Assembly (NCBI RefSeq): GCF_030296835.1
Contig: NZ_AP027922.1
Location: 2,914,001 to 2,978,000 of the forward strand
Reading direction: 5' to 3'
DNA length: 64,000 nucleotides
Source: Pseudoalteromonas sp. MM1
GTDB taxonomy: Bacteria; Pseudomonadota; Gammaproteobacteria; Enterobacterales; Alteromonadaceae
Position 1 is the first letter of the stretch. Each line of letters starts with the position of its first letter. The notes under the pieces are model-generated. The model saw only the letters and a program-made list of their open reading frames with translations. It was not told the origin of the DNA and ran no database searches. The translations under genes were made by a program, and so were the position numbers. Below, one piece after another: positions 1 through 9,157 of the stretch.

Positions 1-1
1 A

Positions 2-988
2 GATGAAAAGCAGCTCGATACAACTAACCAAAATAGCTTTAATAAGCTTGGTCACAGTTTAGATTCAACCGTACATTTAATGTCAGCTTTACTAGAAATT
101 GCTAAGTTAGAGCAAGGCGCAATGACCCCAACCCCGCGGCATTTTTGCATAAACGATATACTTATGCCGCTGCAAAGCGAGTACGCTATTTTATCAAGCG
201 ATAAAGGTTTAAAACTCACGGTTCGCTCAAAGGCGCAAATTGTTCATAGCGACATTACCTATTTGCGCCGAATTATACAAAACTTGGTGTCTAATGCGGT
301 TAAATACACCGAAACAGGACGAGTATTAATAGCGTGCAGAAACCGTAAACATAATTTACGCATAGAAGTATGGGACACAGGCCCAGGTATTAGCGAAATA
401 GAACAAGCTAAAATATTTAACGATTTTTACCGAATTGAGGCCGGCGATAACAAAGGCGTAGGTTTAGGACTTGGCGTTGTAAAGCGCATGGCTGATTTAC
501 TAAGCTTAGAGCTTGATGTGCACTCAGAGCCTGGGAAAGGGAGCCGCTTTAGTATTGAAGTACCTTATGGTGATACGCAGTTTGTACAACAAAAAGTAAA
601 AGCCAACAGCTTAGTAGAAAACCGCGCTACAATTAATATAGTAGCGGTAGATGATGACCCTGAAAACTTAGCCGCAATGGCCAGTTTACTTAAAAAATGG
701 CAAGCAAATTACACCTTGTTTGACAATGTTGATAACGTACTTGAGCATGCCAAGCAGCATGCAGCACCCGATGTTATTTTAATGGATTACCAATTAGGCA
801 ATGATTACGATGGTATTACGCTGATAAAAACACTGCGTGATACATGGCAATGCGAAGTACCTGCCATATTAATTACTGCTGTGCGCGACACAGAGCTAAA
901 ACAAGAAACCAAAGCCGCTAATATTCATTACTTAAGTAAACCTATTAAGCCTGGTAAATTAAAAGCACTGCTTAATCACAGTACTTAA
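2..988 (+). CDS. Hybrid sensor histidine kinase/response regulator, C-terminal part (5' end outside window)
   Basis: The reading frame is open to the left edge, so this is the last ~328 residues of a longer protein. Visible in order: the end of a HisKA dimerisation helix (H-box itself off-window), then a HATPase domain with N-box NLVSNAVKYT, G1 DTGPGI, F-box FNDFYR and G2 GLGLGV. A C-terminal receiver domain follows, with the acidic cluster VDDD, phospho-acceptor Asp in LMDYQLG, conserved Thr in ITA and Lys in SKPIKPGK. All catalytic boxes look intact, so it should autophosphorylate and pass phosphate to its own receiver. The sensor part is not visible and the signal cannot be inferred. The arrangement is like NahK- or symporter-linked hybrid kinases. 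A strong terminator follows directly. Confidence 0.9.
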   Translation, partial: DEKQLDTTNQNSFNKLGHSLDSTVHLMSALLEIAKLEQGAMTPTPRHFCINDILMPLQSEYAILSSDKGLKLTVRSKAQIVHSDITYLRRIIQNLVSNAVKYTETGRVLIACRNRKHNLRIEVWDTGPGISEIEQAKIFNDFYRIEAGDNKGVGLGLGVVKRMADLLSLELDVHSEPGKGSRFSIEVPYGDTQFVQQKVKANSLVENRATINIVAVDDDPENLAAMASLLKKWQANYTLFDNVDNVLEHAKQHAAPDVILMDYQLGNDYDGITLIKTLRDTWQCEVPAILITAVRDTELKQETKAANIHYLSKPIKPGKLKALLNHST

Positions 989-1001
989 GTTTAGCTAAAA
1001 C

Positions 1002-1028
1002 AAAGCCCAGTAAATTACTGGGCTTTTG
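1002..1028 (+). terminator. Intrinsic terminator after hybrid kinase
   Basis: A near-perfect inverted repeat (AAAGCCCAGTAA paired with TTACTGGGCTTT) ends in a short T-run 14 bp after the kinase stop codon. It sits between convergent genes and may also stop the leftward DUF2339 transcript. Confidence 0.8.
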
Positions 1029-1047
1029 TTTATAACTAAACGCTACT

Positions 1048-3744
1048 TTAAGCTTGGTTTGCGTGGCTTCTGAGCTTTTGAAATAACCAGCTCAGCCCCA
1101 CTAACGAAAGCCCTAAACCAATAAACGAGAGCGCTTTTAAAAGCCCTGTTAAATTTGCCATATCCACTAAAAATACTTTAACAATAACAGCTGCGAGTAT
1201 CCCTAAGCCTATTTTTTGAATGAGTAACTGCTTTTTAAGGTGCCCCAATATAACTGTCCCTGCACCGAGTAGAAGCCAAATAATTGAATAACTATAAAGC
1301 TCTGCATTACTTACCCCTTTTGATAAGTAAATATAAGGCCCCAGCCAAAATTGACGAATAAAGCCATTAATTGCAAACACACTCAACACACCCGCTACGG
1401 TGAGTATAAATGGCGCTGCTTTTGTATACAGCGGTTTAATTAAAGTATAAAGCCAAAGTACTAGACCTGCAGGGACTAACCAAAGCAAAAATAGCCAATT
1501 AAAGACGCTATATTCACCAATATAAATAGAGTTTAAAAATGGGTTGGCATTGAGTAAGGTGCTCAAAGTAGTAATACCCGCAGCACTAGCTAATGCTATG
1601 CCCGCAACTTGGTATAACTTGGCTAAGCTACCGGCAATACGAGCACGGTGTAAATATACACAGCCAAGCGCAAGCCAATTACACGTTAGTAAAGCTTGTT
1701 CGTAAAAGCTCAATGAGCCAAAATCTGGATAGTGCCCTACCAGTTGATAACTGGTTTCGGTGGTAATAAATAGCGCCAAGCAATGCAGTGCGGCACCTTC
1801 TAACCATATTTTTAATTGTGATGTTTGAAAGCATTTAGCAGCAGCTAAAAACAATGCAGTACACAATGGATAAACAATAATACTCCAATGAAGATTAAAT
1901 ATAGTTAGGGCGTCGTAACTTGGTGTCCATGGTGCAAGTGTTAAGCGCAGTAATAAAGCAGCCACTAACGCTTTAATTGGCCAATGTGGCATTGGCACTC
2001 GATAGCGCTTTATTAACACACTAATAAGTAAAACTTGTATAGCCAATGCAATGGTCAGCCCGCTGTCATTAAATAGCATAGTGATAGCAAGCGTAATGTT
2101 AGCATTTGCCCCCACCCAATAAGTAAAGCGTTGAAAAAGAGTGGCACCGCTCATTGCGCACTTAATTAAAATGGCGCTACTTATAAGTAATATTACTGCC
2201 CACAATGGATAGGCCGTGGTCAAAGCATGGTTTGGGATGATAGCGTACAAAGTAGCAATGATTATAAATATGCTAAACGAGGCCGTAATATGAAAAGCCA
2301 AGCGTTTAGGTGCCCACTTAATACCAAAATAAAGCCCATAAGCACTGAGCGCTAAACCTAAGAATAGAGCGCCACCATATGGGTGTTTAAATATAAATAG
2401 TGAGTCTGAAAAATCAATGTAATAGGACGGCGTGCTTAGTAGTATTAGTGCAGCAGCAATTAACGCTGCCCCCTGCCATAAATCCCAACGGCTATTTTTA
2501 AGCACTAAAAACAGCAAGGTTAATATGCTTAATGCATTTATTATTTGCCATTGTAGATAGTTATCACTATCAAAAAGCATAGCCAGTAACAAAGGGGTAA
2601 TACAGGCAAGCATTAAAGGGTGACTGGGGAGTACGTTTATCAAACGCTTTAAACTATGTGGGCGCGTTTCAACCATCGCAAGCTTTAACCCTAAGCGTGG
2701 CACGGCAATTAAACCAATAACACTTAATAACCCATATGTGCCCATAAGCCAAATGGTGCTGCTGTTAGCTATGGTAAAGCCAACGATATACCAGCCTAAA
2801 TGCCCCGCCCACAGTAGATACCACAACCATGCACGCTGTACTTTATGCGCCACCAACGCAGCTGATAAGCTAATAAAACCAATGTACATATAAAGTGCAA
2901 ATAAATTATTGCTGCCAGTATTAACCAGCACGGGGACACAATAAGCACCAATAATGCCTAGTACAGCTAATACCGGGCCAAGCATTATTGCCATAGCGCT
3001 CGCACTTATGGCAATAATTCCAAGTACAACAAAGGCTGTTAAGGGGCTGATCATGCTATAGCTGCTATACGCTAATAAGGTCAGTGCAAAGCACGTAATA
3101 AAACCGCCACTGGCAAGCGCTGCAGGTATATAGTTATTAAACCCTTCGAATACACTATTTTTGTAATGCATGTAAGCCGCGGTTGCAATTAAGCCGCCAC
3201 CAAATAATCCGCCTAGGGTTAAGCGCATCGCAACAGAGAGCAAGCCCGCCTCTAAACTGTACTTTGCTAAAAATATGCCGCCTAATGCCAATGCGACTGC
3301 GCCTATCCAGGTCATCCAGTTATGTTCAAAGTCACTGCGCAGCTTTTTAAAAAGGGAAGTAACAAGTGTGGGTTTGAGATTTTTACTGCTTTGCTTATGT
3401 TTACTAACAGAAACACTAGCGGAAGACTTTATTGCTGAAGTTGCCGTTTTTTCCTGCCCATGAGGTTGATTAGGCTGATTAAGACTAACTTGATTAAAAG
3501 TCGCCTTATTGCTATTTGCTTGAGCCGTGTCCGCATGTTGAGCTGTAGAGCAATCGGTGCTTTTATCGGCCCCTTCATTGTGGCTTTGTGCGTTGTTAGC
3601 TAATTCTAAACTGAGTATTTTTGCTTTTAATTGAGCAATTTCTTGTTTTAAATTACTAAGTTGTGCGATTGCTATAATACCGCAAAGTGCACCAGCCATT
3701 ATTGCAAATGCAAATAAACCTACTATTCCTAAAAACTCATCCAT
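1048..3744 (-). CDS. DUF2339 family polytopic membrane protein
   Basis: 898 residues. An N-terminal membrane helix (about residues 5-27) is followed by a short Leu/Lys/Glu coiled coil and a Ser/Gln/Asn-rich linker (about 50-125). The rest is an almost continuous run of more than 20 hydrophobic segments. The block starting NWMTWIGAVALALGGIFLAK is the typical opening of DUF2339 proteins, and the length fits the family. Function is unknown; the fold suggests an inner-membrane transporter or cell-envelope protein, but no catalytic motif is visible. The gene is monocistronic, lying between a shared terminator at its 3' side and the DUF4397 terminator upstream. The ATG start has only a weak purine-rich site (AAAGAG) in front. 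Confidence 0.85.
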   Translation of the reverse strand: MDEFLGIVGLFAFAIMAGALCGIIAIAQLSNLKQEIAQLKAKILSLELANNAQSHNEGADKSTDCSTAQHADTAQANSNKATFNQVSLNQPNQPHGQEKTATSAIKSSASVSVSKHKQSSKNLKPTLVTSLFKKLRSDFEHNWMTWIGAVALALGGIFLAKYSLEAGLLSVAMRLTLGGLFGGGLIATAAYMHYKNSVFEGFNNYIPAALASGGFITCFALTLLAYSSYSMISPLTAFVVLGIIAISASAMAIMLGPVLAVLGIIGAYCVPVLVNTGSNNLFALYMYIGFISLSAALVAHKVQRAWLWYLLWAGHLGWYIVGFTIANSSTIWLMGTYGLLSVIGLIAVPRLGLKLAMVETRPHSLKRLINVLPSHPLMLACITPLLLAMLFDSDNYLQWQIINALSILTLLFLVLKNSRWDLWQGAALIAAALILLSTPSYYIDFSDSLFIFKHPYGGALFLGLALSAYGLYFGIKWAPKRLAFHITASFSIFIIIATLYAIIPNHALTTAYPLWAVILLISSAILIKCAMSGATLFQRFTYWVGANANITLAITMLFNDSGLTIALAIQVLLISVLIKRYRVPMPHWPIKALVAALLLRLTLAPWTPSYDALTIFNLHWSIIVYPLCTALFLAAAKCFQTSQLKIWLEGAALHCLALFITTETSYQLVGHYPDFGSLSFYEQALLTCNWLALGCVYLHRARIAGSLAKLYQVAGIALASAAGITTLSTLLNANPFLNSIYIGEYSVFNWLFLLWLVPAGLVLWLYTLIKPLYTKAAPFILTVAGVLSVFAINGFIRQFWLGPYIYLSKGVSNAELYSYSIIWLLLGAGTVILGHLKKQLLIQKIGLGILAAVIVKVFLVDMANLTGLLKALSFIGLGLSLVGLSWLFQKLRSHANQA

Positions 3745-3814
3745 GGCACGCTCTTTTTATTTATTTTGTAATGAGTGTACCTAAAATTTATTAAGTTTAT
3801 GTAAGTTTTGTGCA

Positions 3815-3847
3815 AAAAAGCCCTAAACAATAATGCTTAGGGCTTTT
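3815..3847 (-). terminator. Intrinsic terminator of DUF4397 lipoprotein gene
   Basis: Read leftward, the stem AAGCCCTAA/TTAGGGCTT has a loop of about 10 nt and ends in six T residues. It lies about 27 bp after the lipoprotein stop codon. Confidence 0.8.
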
Positions 3848-3873
3848 ACTTTCTAGAACGTGTTATATATCAA

Positions 3874-5235
3874 TTAGTCTACACTGTCTGTAATTGTGCG
3901 CGTTACACTCATTTTAAAGCCGGAGCTAGTTGTTTCATCATGCTCTAAAATCAAGATGTAATTACCTTCTTCGGTAAAATCTATATCGCTTTGTTGAATT
4001 AGCACTATTTGTTGGCCGTTATCCTCAAATACGGCATACACAGTGTAAGCTTCATTATCTACATCAATTTCTTCTTGATCGTATCTATCTAAGCCATCGA
4101 TTACATTAGTGGCGTCATCAACAGTTTCACCATTTAAGGTAAAGTACACGTCAACTTCGCTTACTGTTTGCCCAGCGTAGCTTTCTATTAGGTTAACAAC
4201 CGAAATAGTATGGCTGTAGCTGCTCGGTGTTAGGTTTTCCTCAACACTCATCATGCGTAAACCATTATCTACATCGTTGTAAAAAACACCTACGGCACTT
4301 TGCTCACGTTCAAGGGTCATTAAAAAGTTATCGGCAAGCTTGGTGCCCTCTTCGTCGTACATTGCAACGCTGTAACTATTTGGCGAAAGCTCTACGTAAT
4401 CGGTGTAGGTGTCACTTGCTACTGTATTTGTTTCATTAACGGTAGTACCGCGCGTAGCGCTAAAGCTAACTGGCGAGTAATCGTCAACGGTATTTATAAA
4501 GCGCAATTGACCTAACGCTGATTGGTGCTTTAGCGCTGTAACGTAGTTATTATCGGTCACTATATCAAGGGTTATACCGTTTTCTTCTGTTGCATAGCTT
4601 GGGCGGATCATTGCTACATAGCTTTCTTCATCGTAAAAATAAACTGACTCAGATTCATATATCACATCTGTACTACCTGCCTCAGTGATATAAATTGTGT
4701 AGTAGCCCTCATCAAGGGTTTGTAAATCTAGCTCACTTAAGTACTGTGTTGATGTAAATAGCTCAGCACTTTCAAATACACCATCATCGGTTGCTAGGTA
4801 AACATCGTAGCTGGTCTCTTCGCTGGTAATATTATAAAAACCTAAGTTAAACTCATCTGTATCGCTTGAAATTGGCACACTTAGTTCTGTGAATGTCGGC
4901 TCATCAAAGTTGCCACTCATTACAATAAGTTCGGTCTTATCACCTTTAATTGATACTTCTTGTTCGCTAATTGTAATGTAGCTGTCGTTTGCATCTAAGT
5001 ATTCAAAACTTAAATCGTAAGTACCGGTGCTGTAGTTATGACGCGTGGTTACATCAGCAAAGTCGGTGCCTGAGCGTTCAGTTTCATCTACAAATAAACG
5101 CGTATATGGGCTGTTATAAGAGCCATTATATAATTGCACGTAGCCTGTATCACTTGAGCCGTCGCTGCCGCCACAACCAACTAAAATAGACATTAAACTT
5201 AGAGGTAAAGCAGCTTTCAACAGAGAGTTGGTCAT
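3874..5235 (-). CDS. DUF4397 domain-containing lipoprotein
   Basis: 453 residues from the chosen ATG, which has AAGGAA eight bases upstream; the 16 codons further upstream in frame have no such site. The N-terminus is a lipoprotein signal with lipobox LVGC followed by GGSDGSS, so export and lipidation are expected; no Asp at +2 suggests outer-membrane sorting. The first ~110 mature residues (GYVQLYNGSYNSPYTRLFVDE...) match the DUF4397 pattern of a beta-sandwich surface domain, and similar strand-rich segments follow. The protein is strongly acidic (many Asp, Glu, Thr, Tyr) as expected for a marine secreted protein. Biochemical function is unknown. It stands alone, with its own terminator. Confidence 0.8.
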   Translation of the reverse strand: MTNSLLKAALPLSLMSILVGCGGSDGSSDTGYVQLYNGSYNSPYTRLFVDETERSGTDFADVTTRHNYSTGTYDLSFEYLDANDSYITISEQEVSIKGDKTELIVMSGNFDEPTFTELSVPISSDTDEFNLGFYNITSEETSYDVYLATDDGVFESAELFTSTQYLSELDLQTLDEGYYTIYITEAGSTDVIYESESVYFYDEESYVAMIRPSYATEENGITLDIVTDNNYVTALKHQSALGQLRFINTVDDYSPVSFSATRGTTVNETNTVASDTYTDYVELSPNSYSVAMYDEEGTKLADNFLMTLEREQSAVGVFYNDVDNGLRMMSVEENLTPSSYSHTISVVNLIESYAGQTVSEVDVYFTLNGETVDDATNVIDGLDRYDQEEIDVDNEAYTVYAVFEDNGQQIVLIQQSDIDFTEEGNYILILEHDETTSSGFKMSVTRTITDSVD

Positions 5236-5378
5236 TAAAGTTTCCTTATTATTAAAATCACTATTATGACGCTTTTGCTGCATTTTAATTTCATAGTTTA
5301 CAAAGTATTACCCTCGCTGACAGTTCTTTACGAAAACGTTAAAAACTGTTTTAAATGTGCAAATAATAAGGATGTTTT

Positions 5379-6302
5379 TCAAAAAGACGATATAGGAGTT
5401 GGGGCAATTTCTAATCTGTCTCGGCCATTATTTTTAGCAAGATATAAAGCCATATCGGCACGCTTCATTACTTTATCTAGGGGCTCGTTGGGGGTTTGCA
5501 GCGCCATGCCAATACTTACTGTGAGGTGCTTAGCCTGCTTAACATGAATACTGTGCGCAATATTTATTAATTGCTGACAAAATTCAGCTGCTTGGCTTAT
5601 ATTACGACTAGGCAAATAACCGCCAAACTCCTCACCACCAAGACGAGCAAATTTAGCGTCATTGATAAACACCTGATTATACTTAGTCGCTAACTGCTTG
5701 AGTATTGAGTCTCCTTCATCATGTCCAAATTCATCATTAATTGCCTTAAAATGATCAATATCGATAATTAAAATAACATAAGGCGAGGTTGACGCTGTTC
5801 TAATATGCCGATAAAAATAACGCCTATTATGTACTTGTGTTAAGTCATCAATAATTAACTCACGCGCTAAACGGTTATGAATGCTTTGTACAAAACGCAT
5901 AGTTTTAAATAAACCATAGGCGGTAAAAAGCATGCCTATGGTTCTGCATAAGTCTTCAAAATAAACACTCATCCAATAGGGCTGTACAACTAATTCATCT
6001 ATTACATCGGCCGTTGTGCCCATACTCCATAGCAACAAACCCAATGTAGAGTAAACATACGCTTGTTTTGAAAGCTCAGAGCATTGCACTATCCAAAATA
6101 GGAATACAAGTACAATAAGATTGCAAAAATCGGTCGTAAAACCATATACGTTATTTTGTACCTTTAAAGGTGGGAAAGTATTTAAAGCATAAAGTGAGAA
6201 AACAATTATGTAGAGCAGTAACGCTATACTTACCGTTTTATTTACCCAACTCATTTTATAAAAGTTAGACAGCCGAACGGTAAGTTTTACAGTTTCAATC
6301 AT
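5379..6302 (-). CDS. Membrane-anchored GGDEF diguanylate cyclase
   Basis: 307 residues: about four or five membrane helices in the first ~135, then a GGDEF domain. Cyclase features are intact: DDLTQVHNRRYF at the domain start, metal-binding DIDHFKAINDEFGHDEGD, the active-site loop GGEEF, and the closing ADMALYLAKNNGRD. It should therefore make cyclic-di-GMP at the inner membrane. The usual inhibitory RxxD five residues before GGEEF is absent, so product inhibition at that site is not expected. No ribosome site is clear; MSWVNK at 6254 is an alternative start. It lies one gene away from the end of the giant-adhesin operon, so cyclic-di-GMP control of adhesion is an attractive but purely positional inference. 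Confidence 0.88.
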   Translation of the reverse strand: MIETVKLTVRLSNFYKMSWVNKTVSIALLLYIIVFSLYALNTFPPLKVQNNVYGFTTDFCNLIVLVFLFWIVQCSELSKQAYVYSTLGLLLWSMGTTADVIDELVVQPYWMSVYFEDLCRTIGMLFTAYGLFKTMRFVQSIHNRLARELIIDDLTQVHNRRYFYRHIRTASTSPYVILIIDIDHFKAINDEFGHDEGDSILKQLATKYNQVFINDAKFARLGGEEFGGYLPSRNISQAAEFCQQLINIAHSIHVKQAKHLTVSIGMALQTPNEPLDKVMKRADMALYLAKNNGRDRLEIAPTPISSF

Positions 6303-6524
6303 AAGATGGCGCTTTTTAGTGCGTTATTAACAAACTATAGCACACGAAAAAAAACGCTATAAAGCGATACCTTACAAAGTGCTTGCTTTAGTGCATTTAG
6401 CATAAAAATTACCTGAGATTAAAGCCAAGCAATGTAAACAAAATACAAAACTCAACTATAGAAATGCAGCTTTGGTATCAAGCTGCTGTTATGGCGTGGC
6501 GTAGTTAACTTTAGAATTTAAACG

Positions 6525-7109
6525 CTATATTAGGGTGCTTATACCCCACAATGCCAATACTAAAATAGTAATAGCAATCATTGCTTTAGTTTTATGTTTA
6601 CTGATTATTTGCTCAGCTTTATTACCTGCGTAATACACAACAATAGCTAAACCAAAGTAGCGAATTGAACGAGCAATACCAGAGGCTAATAAAAACAAAG
6701 CAATAGAGTACTTTGTAGCGCCTGCTGCGAGCATCGCAATTTGAAACGGAATAGGCACTATTCCTAATGTCATTACAAACCAAAACCCTTGATTTTGCAT
6801 TTGCTGCTTAACATTTTCAAATTGCTCTTGGCTTGAGAACATGTCAATAACCCAGTCACCAATCGCATCAAATAGGTAAAAACCCAGCGCGTAGCCAAAT
6901 AAAGCGCCAATTATACACCCTACCGTGGCCATTAGAGCGATTAGCCAAAGCTTTTCACGGCGTGCTTGCATAAGCGGTACAAGCACGGCTTCAAGCGGAA
7001 TGGGGACAATCGTAGACTCTAAAAACGACGCCACGGTAATACCCGTTAACATATGTTTTGAGTCAATAAAGTGCCGTGTTTTTTCTTTTATTTTTTTTTG
7101 AATAGCCAT
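6525..7109 (-). CDS. VTT/DedA-like (YqaA-type) small membrane protein
   Basis: 194 residues, with several hydrophobic segments and re-entrant-type stretches. The motif FLESTIVPIPLEAVLVPL near residue 30 and the second-half TLGIVPIPFQIAMLAAG are the E..PxP patterns of VTT (SNARE-associated, DedA-like) proteins of the YqaA type. That superfamily includes lipid scramblases and envelope-homeostasis proteins; the substrate here is unknown. A ribosome site AAGGGAT precedes the ATG. Codons 4-6 form an uninterrupted run of nine A (7091-7099), an unusual homopolymer just after the start. The promoter lies in a 12-bp tandem repeat (separate entry). Confidence 0.85.
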   Translation of the reverse strand: MAIQKKIKEKTRHFIDSKHMLTGITVASFLESTIVPIPLEAVLVPLMQARREKLWLIALMATVGCIIGALFGYALGFYLFDAIGDWVIDMFSSQEQFENVKQQMQNQGFWFVMTLGIVPIPFQIAMLAAGATKYSIALFLLASGIARSIRYFGLAIVVYYAGNKAEQIISKHKTKAMIAITILVLALWGISTLI

Positions 7110-7128
7110 GTTAATCCCTTAATAATTT

Positions 7129-7188
7129 GCCATTATATGCATCATTGTATGCATCATTGTATGCATCATTGTATGCATCATTGTATAG
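7129..7188 (-). repeat. 12-bp tandem repeat forming the promoter region of the VTT gene
   Basis: Four exact or near-exact head-to-tail copies of ATCATTGTATGC (7141-7188; the last ends AG instead of GC), plus a fifth degenerate copy at 7129-7140. Read toward the VTT gene, each copy presents TACAAT, and the degenerate copy nearest the gene presents a perfect TATAAT (7137 to 7132). That hexamer would start transcription near 7125, some 15 nt before the ATG. No good -35 box is visible. Changes in copy number would move upstream elements by 12 bp steps. Confidence 0.85.
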
Positions 7189-7214
7189 CAAAAGTATTAA
7201 GGTACGCTTAAGCA

Positions 7215-7241
7215 TAAAAAAGCCCGTTTTATAACGGGCTA
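7215..7241 (-). terminator. Intrinsic terminator of the adhesin/T1SS operon
   Basis: Read leftward, AGCCCGTT-ATAA-AACGGGCT is followed by six T residues, about 22 bp after the OmpA-like lipoprotein stop. It marks the end of the roughly 25-kb adhesin operon. Confidence 0.85.
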
Positions 7242-7262
7242 TTATAAATTGCAGTAAGCTAT

Positions 7263-7841
7263 TTAAATGGTTGAGTTGTATACGTCAAACTGCATTTGCA
7301 TAACACTAGACTGTTCACCCTCAACTAATGCTATAACACGGGTTTCTCGCCCTTGAAGCTCAGTCGGGATTTTTTTAGTTTCAATAAACGTTTGTTGTGA
7401 AATTTGATCTTCGCTCACATTAAGCGCAAGCAGTGCTGACTTGACTGTTTCAATACGTTTTAACGCTAACTTTCGGTTGTATTCAAGTGATCCCTTTTTA
7501 CTAGTATCACCAATCAAAATAACACTCAATAATGGTGAGTTTTCAATAGAGCGAGCAAACTCAGCTACTTTTTGCTTTGCATCAGTAGTAAGTACATGCT
7601 TATCAAATTCAAAGTTAATCACCACACCACGTGTTGTGCTTATGTTTTTTTCAAACGGGCAACCATCGTTATCTGTTACCGCTTTAAGGGGCGTATCTGC
7701 ACACTTATCGCGCTCGTTAATAACCCCATCTTGGTCTTGATCAAGCAAATCATTAGACTGTAACTTTTGCTCGTACGGGCCTGGCTCTGTCGCACAGGCG
7801 GTTAAAAGTAAAGCGGCACTTAATAAAGCTATATTTTTCAT
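7263..7841 (-). CDS. OmpA-family lipoprotein of the adhesin operon
   Basis: 192 residues. A lipoprotein signal with lipobox LTAC is followed by a thrombospondin type-3-like calcium loop (DQDQDGVINERDKCADTP) and a C-terminal OmpA-like peptidoglycan-binding domain (about residues 70-180). The domain core VVINFEFDKHVLTTDAKQKV and the RKLALKRIETVKSAL helix are visible. It probably sits in the outer membrane and holds peptidoglycan. As last gene of the operon it starts only 2 bp after the TolC-like gene, the position the OmpA-family gene holds in the Shewanella bpfA cluster. It may anchor or stabilise the secretion machine or the exposed adhesin; that is inference. Confidence 0.87.
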   Translation of the reverse strand: MKNIALLSAALLLTACATEPGPYEQKLQSNDLLDQDQDGVINERDKCADTPLKAVTDNDGCPFEKNISTTRGVVINFEFDKHVLTTDAKQKVAEFARSIENSPLLSVILIGDTSKKGSLEYNRKLALKRIETVKSALLALNVSEDQISQQTFIETKKIPTELQGRETRVIALVEGEQSSVMQMQFDVYNSTI

Positions 7842-7843
7842 TA

Positions 7844-9145
7844 TTATCTATCTCCAAGCTGCCAAGCATCTGGCTTATCTACTTTTAAGGCGCTCACTAA
7901 ACGACCCGTTGCATTGATCAATCTGTAACTAGCAATGCGTTGATCATATGCAGATTCAATATAGTTTCTTCTTGCCGTGAATAATTCAATTTGTGAATCA
8001 AGTACATCTAATAACGAGCGACGCCCTAACCCAAACTGTCTTTCGTAGCCTTTTTGCGCAACTTCTGCGTACCCTACATTTTCTTGGTAAAACTTCTTCT
8101 GCTCATCTAAAAATACATAAGCATTCCAAGCAAAGCTTGTTGCCTCTTTAACTTGCCTATGAGTTGAATCTTTTACCGCTACAGCTTCTTGATAGCGCCA
8201 TTTAGCAGCGTCAGTATCAGCATTTGTTTTACCCCCACTGTATAAATCGTAACTCATTGTTAGCATTATACGGCCATTATCATCTCGCCCTGGTGATCCT
8301 GATATATCTCGATTATCTGCAACATCGAGTTCTAAGCTCACTTTAGGCCAATAGCCACTTTTTTCTCGTTGTATTTGTTTATCTGCTGCTTGAATATCAT
8401 AAATGGCAGCAGCTATTTCAGGATGTGAACTTTTTGCAATTTTCATTGCCTCTTCTAACGAATCAGGCAAAAAATGTGAATCTGCTTTAGGGATAACAAG
8501 ATCCTCAGGATACTTACCAACTAAATCATAGTAATTTGCTTGTATGTCTAGCAGATTATTTTTAGCCGCTAAATAGCCAGACTGCGATGTTGCTAAGCGC
8601 GATTGCACTTGAGCTACATCAGCATCACTTGACAAGCCTCGTTGATGACGTTGCTCAATATCGTTTAAAATATTTTTATGTATTTCTATATTTTTTTCAG
8701 ATAGTTCAATCAGTTCTATTGCTTTTAATAGATCTAAATACACTTGCACGACTTCAAGGCTGATGTTTTCTGCCTCAGAGATCAAACCAAGCTGATCGGC
8801 GCGCGCTTCATTATCTAATCGAGCCACCTCTGAAGAAGTACTAAAACCATCAAACAGCATTTGCGTTATTTTTAGACCTAATTCACGGCGATCTAATTCT
8901 GTGTCAAATTCACTGCCCGATTTATAATTAACATGCTCATAGCCATAGGCCGCATATAAACGTATTTGCGGTAAATATTCACTAAATGCACTGCGCTTAT
9001 CACGATACTTAGCTTCAAAGCTCGCATATTTTTGCATTAAGCGAGGGTTTGTATTTAATGTTTCTGCTACCGACTGCTCCAACGTCAGAGCACTTACATA
9101 CCCCGGTGTTAAAGCTAAAACAGAGAGTAATCCTATAATTCGCAT
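7844..9145 (-). CDS. TolC-family outer-membrane channel of the adhesin T1SS (LapE/AggA-like)
   Basis: 433 residues with a signal peptide (cleavage likely after YVSA). Two outer-membrane efflux-protein repeats follow; each opens with a TLEQSV or SLEEAMKIAKSSHPEI type helix and has long Gln/Asn/Ala-rich coiled coils. FLPD and YDQRIASYRLINATGRL near the end are typical of the family. Length fits TolC proteins of type I systems. It should form the trimeric outer-membrane duct through which the giant adhesin is exported. An AGGAA site precedes the ATG, and only 12 bp separate it from the HlyD gene. Confidence 0.92.
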   Translation of the reverse strand: MRIIGLLSVLALTPGYVSALTLEQSVAETLNTNPRLMQKYASFEAKYRDKRSAFSEYLPQIRLYAAYGYEHVNYKSGSEFDTELDRRELGLKITQMLFDGFSTSSEVARLDNEARADQLGLISEAENISLEVVQVYLDLLKAIELIELSEKNIEIHKNILNDIEQRHQRGLSSDADVAQVQSRLATSQSGYLAAKNNLLDIQANYYDLVGKYPEDLVIPKADSHFLPDSLEEAMKIAKSSHPEIAAAIYDIQAADKQIQREKSGYWPKVSLELDVADNRDISGSPGRDDNGRIMLTMSYDLYSGGKTNADTDAAKWRYQEAVAVKDSTHRQVKEATSFAWNAYVFLDEQKKFYQENVGYAEVAQKGYERQFGLGRRSLLDVLDSQIELFTARRNYIESAYDQRIASYRLINATGRLVSALKVDKPDAWQLGDR

Positions 9146-9157
9146 TTAATATTCCTA

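Noticed and set aside
5290..5378. Imperfect inverted repeat (ACAGTTTTTAACG/CGTAAAGAACTGT) after the GGDEF gene as a terminator
   Set aside because: Two mismatches in an AT-rich stem and no T-run at the right place; not strong enough to annotate.
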